64,000 nt of DNA from Bacteroidota bacterium (GTDB taxonomy: Bacteria > Bacteroidota > Bacteroidia > Bacteroidales > F082): positions 124,001-188,000 of the forward strand of contig JAHLLA010000004.1 in NCBI GenBank assembly GCA_020444415.1, given 5' to 3'. The notes below the pieces were generated by a model that was not told the DNA's origin, ran no database searches, and saw only the letters and a list, made by a program, of their open reading frames with translations. Numbering within the stretch: position 1 is the first letter of the stretch; each line of letters starts with the position of its first letter. Below are positions 35,985 to 43,480 of the stretch, piece after piece. A program made the position numbers and the translations under genes.

Positions 35985-37493
35985 ATGGAAGAGACAGCTA
36001 AAAACGTCAGAAAAAATAAAAACCCTCAAAAACTTTCCAATATTACAAGTCAGTTGATTGAGCATGGCAAAGTCCCACCTCAGGCTGTTGACCTTGAAGA
36101 AGCCGTGCTTGGCGCGATGATGCTTGAAAAAGATGCCGTTTCAGCTGTTATTGATATTCTTTCACCCAAAGTATTTTACCTTGATAAGCACCAGCGCATC
36201 TTTAAGGCCATTCAAAGTTTATTCACCAAATCGGAGCCTGTTGATATCCTCACCGTAACCAACGAATTAAAAAGTATGGGTGAACTGGAAATGGTGGGCG
36301 GACCTTATTATATCACAAGTTTAACAAGCCGAATCGCCTCAGCGGCCAACGTTGAATACCATGCTCGTATCATCCTTCAAAAGCATATCCAGCGCGACCT
36401 GATCACCATATCAACGGAGATCATAAATGATGCGTATGAAGACACCACCGATGTATTCAATTTGCTGGACAAAGCCGAGCAAAACCTGTTTGCTGTTTCT
36501 GAAACCAATTTAAGAAGGAATTTTGAAGATATGCCCTCGTTAGTTAAACAAGCTATTGAGGATATTGAAAATGCTAAAAACTCCGATTCACAATTACGAG
36601 GTGTTCCGTCGGGATTTGTGGAGCTGGATCGGAAAACATCAGGATGGCAAAAATCTGATCTGATCATCCTGGCGGCTCGTCCCTCCATGGGAAAAACAGC
36701 ACTGGCGCTATCTATGGCACGTAATGTAGCTGTTGAATTCAACAAGCCAATTGCGTTTTTTTCATTGGAGATGTCAGCAGTCCAATTGGTTACCAGGCTG
36801 ATTTCAAGTGAAACCGAATTAAGAGCAGATAAGTTAAAGCGTGGAGACCTTGCCGGGCACGAATGGCAGCAGTTGAATGATAAGATATCCAACCTGGTTG
36901 ATGCCAAAATATTTATTGACGACACACCGGCACTCACTATTTTCGAACTTCGGGCCAAATGCCGGCGGTTAAAGCAACAGCATGATATCCAGATGGTTTT
37001 CATAGATTACCTGCAACTCATGTCGGGTGGAGGTGACAGTAAAGGAAACCGAGAACAAGAAATCAGCCAGATTTCACGTTCATTAAAAGCGTTGGCAAAA
37101 GAATTGGACGTTCCGGTACTGGCACTGTCACAGTTAAGCCGTGCCGTTGAGAACAGACCCGGACAAACCAAGCGGCCTATTCTTTCCGACCTTCGTGAAT
37201 CAGGAGCTATTGAGCAGGATGCCGACCTTGTACTGTTCATTTACAGACCTGAATATTATAAACTGGATGAGTTCGAAGACGGCACTTCAACACATCGCGT
37301 TGCGGAAGTGATCATTGCCAAACACAGGAATGGCCCTACCGGCGAAGTGAAATTGAAGTTTATCGAAACTTTCGCCAAGTTTGAAGATCACGAATCGGGA
37401 AGTAACTATTCTATTTCAGATGTAAGCGCCGGGATGAAGACCCTGCCATCAAAAATGAACGATTTAAATGATACAGAAGATACACCTTTTTAA
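35985..37493 (+). CDS. dnaB: Replicative DNA helicase DnaB
   Basis: 502 residues. N-terminal primase-interaction domain (about 35-140: PPQAVDLEEAVLGAMMLEKDA), linker, and RecA-like helicase with Walker A RPSMGKTALALSMARN (about 231), Walker B MVFIDYLQLMSGG, and SDLRESGAIEQDADLVLFIYR. No intein interrupts the Walker A or H4 motifs. Unwinds DNA at replication forks as a hexamer. Own promoter box directly upstream. Confidence 0.97.
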   Translation: MEETAKNVRKNKNPQKLSNITSQLIEHGKVPPQAVDLEEAVLGAMMLEKDAVSAVIDILSPKVFYLDKHQRIFKAIQSLFTKSEPVDILTVTNELKSMGELEMVGGPYYITSLTSRIASAANVEYHARIILQKHIQRDLITISTEIINDAYEDTTDVFNLLDKAEQNLFAVSETNLRRNFEDMPSLVKQAIEDIENAKNSDSQLRGVPSGFVELDRKTSGWQKSDLIILAARPSMGKTALALSMARNVAVEFNKPIAFFSLEMSAVQLVTRLISSETELRADKLKRGDLAGHEWQQLNDKISNLVDAKIFIDDTPALTIFELRAKCRRLKQQHDIQMVFIDYLQLMSGGGDSKGNREQEISQISRSLKALAKELDVPVLALSQLSRAVENRPGQTKRPILSDLRESGAIEQDADLVLFIYRPEYYKLDEFEDGTSTHRVAEVIIAKHRNGPTGEVKLKFIETFAKFEDHESGSNYSISDVSAGMKTLPSKMNDLNDTEDTPF

Positions 37494-37508
37494 TTAAATT
37501 TTAAACAT

Positions 37509-38348
37509 ATGAACGATTACAGAAAAATCATTGTAACCATAGTTATAGTCTTGCTACCAGGACTGTTAATGAATGTATTTGCCCAAAAAAGCGTTGAATT
37601 AAAATATGATCTCAGCCAGGGTGACAAGTATGAATATAAACTGGAAATTGACCAGGACATCGTGTTTGATGCCGGTGGACAAACCATGGCATTGGATCAA
37701 TTGATGAACTTCAGGATGACCTCCAACATTGATGAAAAAAACGGAGATGAATACAGGATTTCAACTACCGTAGATGCGATTAAAATGACCCAAAGTATTT
37801 TCGGGATGCAGATCACCTACGACTCTGAAGACCCGAATAGCATGCAAAACCCGATGGCTGCTAAAATTGGTGAAGAGATGAACAACATCATTGGATCAGA
37901 TTACACAATGACCATGGATGAAAGAGGCCATGTAACCGATGTGGATGCAAGCGACGTTTCAAACGATGAACTCATCAACAACATCAGTTCAGGTTCAAAC
38001 TTTGCCATTTATAAAGAAGGCTCTGTAAGTGTGGGCGAAACTTGGGATGGCGATGTAACGCCACTTGATAACAGCGACATGAAAGTAGCCATGAAGTATA
38101 CTTTATTGAAAGTGAGCAGCAAAGAAGCTTTGCTTGGATTAAACGGCACGATAACAGCAAATAGTATTGACGACCAGGAAATGAAAATGAACGGAACTAT
38201 GACAGGTGAAATGACCGTGGATGTGAATACCGGCTGGCTGATCGAATCAGTGCTTAACCAGGAAATTGAATTGGATATTGAGCAAAATGGCCAGAAATTT
38301 CCTGCCACCATCAGTGGTACGGTTACAACAACTTCTGAGAAAAAATAA
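37509..38348 (+). CDS. DUF6263-like exported protein
   Basis: 279 residues with signal peptide (IVTIVIVLLPGLLMNVFAQ). The mature part is a single beta-rich domain (LKYDLSQGDKYEYKLEIDQD, YTMTMDERGHVTDVDAS, GSVSVGETWDGDVTPLD, DVNTGWLIESVLNQ) of the DUF6263 kind, common in Bacteroidota and of unknown role. It follows dnaB by 15 bp and ends at a strong terminator. Confidence 0.75.
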   Translation: MNDYRKIIVTIVIVLLPGLLMNVFAQKSVELKYDLSQGDKYEYKLEIDQDIVFDAGGQTMALDQLMNFRMTSNIDEKNGDEYRISTTVDAIKMTQSIFGMQITYDSEDPNSMQNPMAAKIGEEMNNIIGSDYTMTMDERGHVTDVDASDVSNDELINNISSGSNFAIYKEGSVSVGETWDGDVTPLDNSDMKVAMKYTLLKVSSKEALLGLNGTITANSIDDQEMKMNGTMTGEMTVDVNTGWLIESVLNQEIELDIEQNGQKFPATISGTVTTTSEKK

Positions 38349-38365
38349 AGAGGTTTATTTAAACC

Positions 38366-38394
38366 AAAAAAAGGGGCTTTAGGGCCCTTTTTTT
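38366..38394 (+). terminator. Rho-independent terminator after the DUF6263-like gene
   Basis: AAAAAGGGGC and GCCCTTTTTTT form an A-T/G-C stem around a TTTAGG loop, ending in a T-run, about 20 bp after the stop codon. Confidence 0.85.
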
Positions 38395-38415
38395 ATTGCT
38401 ATTCCTTAAGACTAA

Positions 38416-38478
38416 CTTCAATGCTTCATTCACTAAATCAGCTGCTTACTGCAACAAAATAGCTTCATACACTTTTAG
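38416..38478 (-). pseudogene. Fragment of a succinyl-CoA ligase beta-subunit (sucC) C-terminus
   Basis: The minus strand translates as LKVYEAILLQ-stop-AADLVNEALK. The C-terminus of the intact SucC in this window reads LKVHSAILLQEAAELVNKVLS, so about 14 of 20 aligned positions are identical. A TAA (38446-38448) replaces the GAA for Glu. No further similarity to sucC is visible on either side. A remnant of a second or displaced sucC 3' end, found 2.9 kb from the intact sucC 3' end, beyond the FISUMP gene. Confidence 0.75.
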
Positions 38479-38618
38479 GACTTTTTTAACTGGGAACTCT
38501 TTTCTTTCTGGGGAAAATACACCTTAAATTAAATTGAAAAAGTTTTTTTTTAAATACTATACCTTTATATTAATTTTAACTTACCTCTTATAAATGTATT
38601 ATTGATGATAAATAATTT

Positions 38619-41303
38619 TTAGTCATCCTTCAAACATCGTATCGAGTATCCATATGTCATATGAACACTATAACTATACCGGTGAATTTTATCAGAAGTA
38701 TACGAAAATTTACGCCTTATTGCAGTTCCATTAATATATCCTTTATTTGAAGTCCAAAAAGATCCACCCCGCCCAAGATCATATGAATTTCCGGTATTAA
38801 AATTACTATAACCTGCCGGCAATACCGTAAATCCATATTTGTCTATTCCATTACCTGCACCCTGCCACCAATATGCCGATTTTAGGTATAAACCTGCGTT
38901 ATATCCTCTATATCCGGTTTTATCCCACTCAGGATCACCATTATCATATAAACTGTCAACTGTTCCTTCCAGCACTTTCCAATCACCGTCTGTAGGTACA
39001 TGCCAACCCTCCGGGCATAAACCCTGCGACCCGGGAGTTTCAGTATATTGCATTAGTTCATTCCACTGGTATAAAGCTCCGTAAATATCACAATAGTTTC
39101 CATCATCCTCATAACAATATTTTTCGATAACACCATTATCAGTTTGGGCAGAACTAATGGGTATTCTTGTTCCAATATTCAGGTTTTCTTTGAACCAACA
39201 TTGATTTCCAATTAATACCGTATTATAAATCTGTCCACCATATTCAATAGTTTCAAAACCAGGACATGGGACAATATTATTAATAGTTACCGTCTGTGTT
39301 GCTTCATCCGTTGCTCCATCAGAGTCTTTCACTTCAAGGATAGGAGTATAACTGCCCTCGAACAAATACTGGTGGGTCTCTTGTTTCTCATAGGAAAAAT
39401 CAGTGTCAAAAACACCATTTCCATCCCAGTCCCAGCGAACTTGTAAATCCTCAACAGGGTCTTCTTCATCGGTAGAAAATGATGCATTGAAACGGAAGAT
39501 TGTATCCGTGGTGCCATTATACGGATTTACCGAAAATGCTGCAACAGGAGCATGATTATTGGTAACCGTTATTTCATGTGTTATTTCATCGGATAGATTT
39601 TCTGTGTCAATTACTTCCAACTTAATTGTATAATTGTTGGGAATTGTATAAGCATGCTCTATTTTCTTTTCGTACATGAAATCCGTATCCCAAATTCCAT
39701 CATTTTCCCAATCCCATCGCACCTGTAAGTCTCGCAGTGGGTCTTCCTCGTCTTCACAATCGGAAGCATCTAAATGAAATACAGAACCAATCCCACCTAT
39801 CAATGGACTCACAGTAAAACTTGCTTCCGGGGGATGGTTCGAGTTAACAGTTACCTCGTGTGTTATTTTATCCGAGGCATCTTCTGTGTCTATTACCTCA
39901 AGCCTTATCATATAATCGCCTGCATTTGTATAGGCATGATCAATTTCTTTTTCATACATGAAATCTGTATCCCATACTCCATCATCTTCCCAGTCCCAGC
40001 GAACCTGCAAATCTTCCAGTGGATCTTCTTCATCTTCGCAACCGGACGCGTCAAAATGGAAATTTGTGCCTATCCCGGCACTCAGTGGGTTCACGGTAAA
40101 ACTGGCCTCGGGAAAATTATTTATCTCATCACCTGAGTTGGCAATCTCAAATTGTTTATCAAATAAATTTGCTTCAACATCAAATAAATCAGTAATAATA
40201 AGATCAACTTCCATTCCTATATCAGAGCGAAGACCAAGATAAAAATACCACCATGGCGTATTCCCAAATTCAGCTTCAAGCGAGGCATAGGGTTGTACCG
40301 AAACATTTGGTTTAAAGATCTTATATATAACCATATTAAGTTGAGGTTTAACATAAACTTTCGCACTTAGCGAGTTAGTAAGTAATGGAGGTGTAATGCC
40401 GAAATTTTTCTCCAAATTAAACGAAGGGTTCCAATTACTTCCATCATAAGCTAAGCCTCCGCTGGCTGTCAGTTCCTGGGTTAAACCGGCTGAAAGAGAA
40501 CATGTTGCTTCAAGTTCAATACCAGCAGTAAGTACAACCTCCGGTGTAATAACAACAGGTACGGGGCCTATCATAACCGTAATAGGTGGATATTCCAATA
40601 TCAATAATTCTACACTTTTTTCAAACTCAGCCGAATGACTTAATTCTTCTGTCAATGTAAAGGTTTCCGTAATTGAAAACAATCCGTAAGCAGTATCTAG
40701 TATAGGTTTAAACCATTCAGTATGCCAATCGTAATCAGCTTCAAATTCAAATTGGCCAATCTCCAACTCGCCGGTTATTGAAAAAAAATCTGTTCCAAAA
40801 TCTGTACTTATCTCTATTAAAAATTGTGATTCATCTCCATCTTTTGGTTTGATAAATTTTACTCCATCTGCCTGATATTTAATTTTCTTTATCTTTTGCG
40901 GGTTAGATACATCTACCTTAAATTTCAATTCCCCTTTTAAAATAGCATCTGAAAGCGAAGCTTGTTCAGTACTGATAATTATATTTTGGCCATCCGATGA
41001 TATATCAGTTATCTTTCTCAATAGTCCATAACCTACTGACGAAACAACTACATCGCCAACTTTTAGATCGTAATTCACATTGATAGCATCGTCAAATGTC
41101 AAAGTATAATCATTCGTATCAATAGATACAATGTTGCTATTCCAATCCTGATCAGCTATCACCTTTGTATTTTCAGCGATAATGATCTCTGGTTCTGGTT
41201 CAGGTTCAGGTTCGATTTTGTCTTTTTTACAGCCTGGTTGAGGAAACAAGAAAAGCAAAAAGAAAGCAACACTAGCTGCTTTAAAAAGTGTTGATCTTTT
41301 CAT
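38619..41303 (-). CDS. Large lipoprotein with three PKD-like repeats and a FISUMP domain
   Basis: 894 residues. Lipobox FPQPGCKKDKIEPEPEPEPE (Cys near 26) with an acidic Pro-Glu linker, a long beta-rich region (about 45-395), three 94-residue PKD-like repeats (about 399-680, each containing a EDLQVRWDWE-type strand and CEDEEDP-type turn), and a C-terminal FISUMP domain (IYNTVLIGNQCWFKENLNIG, GLCPEGWHVPTDGDW, SIRCLKDD). Likely a surface-exposed structural or adhesive protein. It lies between intact sucC and the sucC-like fragment at 38416, all in the same direction. Confidence 0.82.
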   Translation of the reverse strand: MKRSTLFKAASVAFFLLFLFPQPGCKKDKIEPEPEPEPEIIIAENTKVIADQDWNSNIVSIDTNDYTLTFDDAINVNYDLKVGDVVVSSVGYGLLRKITDISSDGQNIIISTEQASLSDAILKGELKFKVDVSNPQKIKKIKYQADGVKFIKPKDGDESQFLIEISTDFGTDFFSITGELEIGQFEFEADYDWHTEWFKPILDTAYGLFSITETFTLTEELSHSAEFEKSVELLILEYPPITVMIGPVPVVITPEVVLTAGIELEATCSLSAGLTQELTASGGLAYDGSNWNPSFNLEKNFGITPPLLTNSLSAKVYVKPQLNMVIYKIFKPNVSVQPYASLEAEFGNTPWWYFYLGLRSDIGMEVDLIITDLFDVEANLFDKQFEIANSGDEINNFPEASFTVNPLSAGIGTNFHFDASGCEDEEDPLEDLQVRWDWEDDGVWDTDFMYEKEIDHAYTNAGDYMIRLEVIDTEDASDKITHEVTVNSNHPPEASFTVSPLIGGIGSVFHLDASDCEDEEDPLRDLQVRWDWENDGIWDTDFMYEKKIEHAYTIPNNYTIKLEVIDTENLSDEITHEITVTNNHAPVAAFSVNPYNGTTDTIFRFNASFSTDEEDPVEDLQVRWDWDGNGVFDTDFSYEKQETHQYLFEGSYTPILEVKDSDGATDEATQTVTINNIVPCPGFETIEYGGQIYNTVLIGNQCWFKENLNIGTRIPISSAQTDNGVIEKYCYEDDGNYCDIYGALYQWNELMQYTETPGSQGLCPEGWHVPTDGDWKVLEGTVDSLYDNGDPEWDKTGYRGYNAGLYLKSAYWWQGAGNGIDKYGFTVLPAGYSNFNTGNSYDLGRGGSFWTSNKGYINGTAIRRKFSYTSDKIHRYSYSVHMTYGYSIRCLKDD
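39264..40109 (-). repeat. Three tandem 282-bp repeats encoding PKD-like domains
   Basis: Copies at 39828-40109, 39546-39827 and 39264-39545 have exactly the same 282-bp (94-codon) period. Copies 1 and 2 are very similar at DNA level (shared LQVRWDWE, WDTDFMYEK, and surrounding sequence); copy 3 is more diverged. Such arrays can change copy number by slippage or recombination. Confidence 0.85.
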
Positions 41304-41397
41304 AATAATTAGTTTTGGTCAACCAATTATATGATAAATATCATAAAAAAGCAAATATTCTTTAAATAAGTTATCAACCTAAAGATTAATGGGTTAC

Positions 41398-42588
41398 TTA
41401 GGACAATACTTTATTCACCAGCTCTGCGGCTTCCTGTAACAGGATGGCTGAATGCACTTTCAAACCTGATTTATCGATCAGTTCTTTACCTTCTTCAGCA
41501 TTGGTACCTTGCAAACGAACAATGATCGGTACTTTGATCTCGCCTATATTATGGTAAGCATCTACAATGCCCTGGGCAACCTTATCGCAACGTACGATAC
41601 CACCAAAAATATTTACAAGTATGGCTTTCACGCTATCATCTTTCAAAATAATGCGGAATGCTTCCTCAACACGTTTGGCATCGGCAGTACCGCCCACATC
41701 TAAAAAGTTAGCAGGTTCACCACCCGACATTTTGATCATATCCATGGTAGCCATGGCCAGTCCGGCACCATTCACCATACAACCTACATTACCATCCAGT
41801 TTCACAAAATTCAGGTCGAAACGGCTGGCTTCCACTTCTGTCGGATCCTCCTCCGAAAGGTCACGCATTGCGTTTATGTCTTTATGGCGAAACAACGCGT
41901 TGTTGTCAATTGAAACTTTGGCATCAGCTGCATATACCCTTCCATCTGCGGCTTTGATCACCGGGTTGATCTCGAACAAACTGGCATCGGAACCTACATA
42001 AGCTTTGTAAAGGGCAGCCACAAATTTCACCATTTCTTTAAAGGATGTACCGCTCAGTCCGAGGTTAAAAGCAATACGGCGGGCCTGGAAACCTGTCAAT
42101 CCAACTTTTGGATCAATAATTTCTGTGAAAATTTCATCGGGAGTCTCTTCGGCCACCTGTTCAATGTTCATCCCGCCACGTGGCGAATACATCACCATAT
42201 TCCGGCCTTTATCCCTGTTCAACAAAATGCTCATATAGTATTCTTCCACTTCCTCGGGTCCCGGATAATAAATGTTTTGCTCCACAAGTATTTTTTTCAC
42301 CAGTTTACCCTCTTTTTTTGTTTGTGGTGTTACCAGCATCATCCCTATGATCTGATCTGCATATTCACGAACCTCATCAAGGGTTTTCGCAATTTTTACG
42401 CCACCACCTTTTCCGCGGCCACCGGCGTGAATTTGCGCTTTTACAGCCCATTTATCGGAACCTGTTTGTTTCTGAATATTTTTTGCAGCTTCGAAAGCCT
42501 CCTCCGGCGACAATGCAACTATTCCCAATGGAACAGAAACACCATAGCCCTGCAAGATTGATTTGCCCTGAAATTCGTGAAGATTCAT
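41398..42588 (-). CDS. sucC: Succinyl-CoA ligase [ADP-forming] beta subunit
   Basis: 396 residues, normal SucC. MNLHEFQGKSILQGYGV at the N-terminus and the ATP-grasp domain (AVKAQIHAGGRGKGGGVKIA), followed by the ligase domain with LDGNVGCMVNGAGLAMATMD and NFLDVGGTADAKRVEEAF. Forms succinyl-CoA synthetase with SucD in the TCA cycle; sucD is not in the window. Minus-strand promoter box at 42627-42634. Confidence 0.96.
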   Translation of the reverse strand: MNLHEFQGKSILQGYGVSVPLGIVALSPEEAFEAAKNIQKQTGSDKWAVKAQIHAGGRGKGGGVKIAKTLDEVREYADQIIGMMLVTPQTKKEGKLVKKILVEQNIYYPGPEEVEEYYMSILLNRDKGRNMVMYSPRGGMNIEQVAEETPDEIFTEIIDPKVGLTGFQARRIAFNLGLSGTSFKEMVKFVAALYKAYVGSDASLFEINPVIKAADGRVYAADAKVSIDNNALFRHKDINAMRDLSEEDPTEVEASRFDLNFVKLDGNVGCMVNGAGLAMATMDMIKMSGGEPANFLDVGGTADAKRVEEAFRIILKDDSVKAILVNIFGGIVRCDKVAQGIVDAYHNIGEIKVPIIVRLQGTNAEEGKELIDKSGLKVHSAILLQEAAELVNKVLS

Positions 42589-42626
42589 GTGTGATTTCTA
42601 AAGGATTATAACAAGATTTTCGCCTT

Positions 42627-42634
42627 CAAAAATA
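42627..42634 (-). promoter_or_regulatory. -7 promoter box TATTTTTG for sucC
   Basis: TAnnTTTG match on the minus strand, 38 nt before the sucC ATG. Confidence 0.45.
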
Positions 42635-42757
42635 GCACAATATCCGTTAACAGCCGCCGTAATTCCATAAAAATCGTTGTTTCAGTTATTCAATATGCTT
42701 CCGCCACGTAGTTAACACAATATAATTCAAACAAGCTACATCCAAAAGTCATTTTAT

Positions 42758-42765
42758 TATCTTTG
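42758..42765 (+). promoter_or_regulatory. -7 promoter box TATCTTTG for the LolD-like gene
   Basis: TAnnTTTG match 17 nt before the ATG at 42783, divergent from the sucC promoter. Confidence 0.5.
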
Positions 42766-42782
42766 CAGCGCTATCAGATTTT

Positions 42783-43454
42783 ATGCTTAAAGCCAGCAAC
42801 ATACATAAATCATACGGAAGTGTCGAAGTCCTCAAAGGTATCGATCTCATGGTAGAGAAACGTGAGATCGTTTCCATTGTCGGTGCTTCAGGTGCGGGTA
42901 AATCAACTTTACTACAAATCATGGGCACCATTGAAAACGCCGACCAGGGAATTGTTGAAATTGACGGCATCAGAGCTACGGAATTAGGTGATAAGGCCTT
43001 ATCGGAATTCAGGAACAGCAAAATAGGTTTCGTTTTCCAGTTTCATCATTTATTGCCAGAATTTACAGCTCTGGAAAATATTTGCATACCAGCATTTATC
43101 AAAGGGCTGACAAAAAAGGGCGCCGAAAAAAAAGCATATGAACTGCTAAAGTTTATGAGTCTGACAGATCGTGCTACGCATAAACCATCAGAAATGTCAG
43201 GTGGCGAGCAGCAGCGCGTGGCCATCGCCAGAGCCCTCATCAACAACCCTGCTGTGATCCTTGCTGATGAACCTTCCGGTAATCTTGATTCAAACGCATC
43301 GCAGGCCTTGCATTCGTTGTTCTTAAAACTGAGAGAAGAGTTCGGGCAAACATTTGTGATTGTTACACACAACAAAGAACTGGCAAGTATGGCTGATCGA
43401 AAAGTGGAGATCGTCGATGGTATCATCTTCAAAGAAAATAATAAAGCAGTTTAA
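42783..43454 (+). CDS. LolD-type ABC transporter ATP-binding protein
   Basis: 223 residues, a complete ATPase: Walker [10 protein letters not shown] (about 36-44), Q-loop [15 protein letters not shown], signature [15 protein letters not shown] (about 137) and Walker [13 protein letters not shown]. The [11 protein letters not shown] pattern and short length fit the LolD/MacB group, which works on lipoproteins or membrane-protein export. No permease (LolC/E) is adjacent, so its partner must be elsewhere. Confidence 0.85.
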   Translation: MLKASNIHKSYGSVEVLKGIDLMVEKREIVSIVGASGAGKSTLLQIMGTIENADQGIVEIDGIRATELGDKALSEFRNSKIGFVFQFHHLLPEFTALENICIPAFIKGLTKKGAEKKAYELLKFMSLTDRATHKPSEMSGGEQQRVAIARALINNPAVILADEPSGNLDSNASQALHSLFLKLREEFGQTFVIVTHNKELASMADRKVEIVDGIIFKENNKAV

Positions 43455-43480
43455 ACGTTTTCAACAAAACTTAGCAGGAA

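Noticed and set aside
36377-37003. 208-codon minus-strand frame within dnaB
   Set aside because: Lies inside the conserved DnaB coding sequence; Ser-rich, compositionally unlike neighbouring proteins.
35985-37493. Intein in dnaB
   Set aside because: DnaB is a frequent intein host, but length is normal and Walker A and H4 motifs are uninterrupted.
41567-42001. 144-codon plus-strand frame within sucC
   Set aside because: Shadow of sucC on the opposite strand; no independent promoter or motif.
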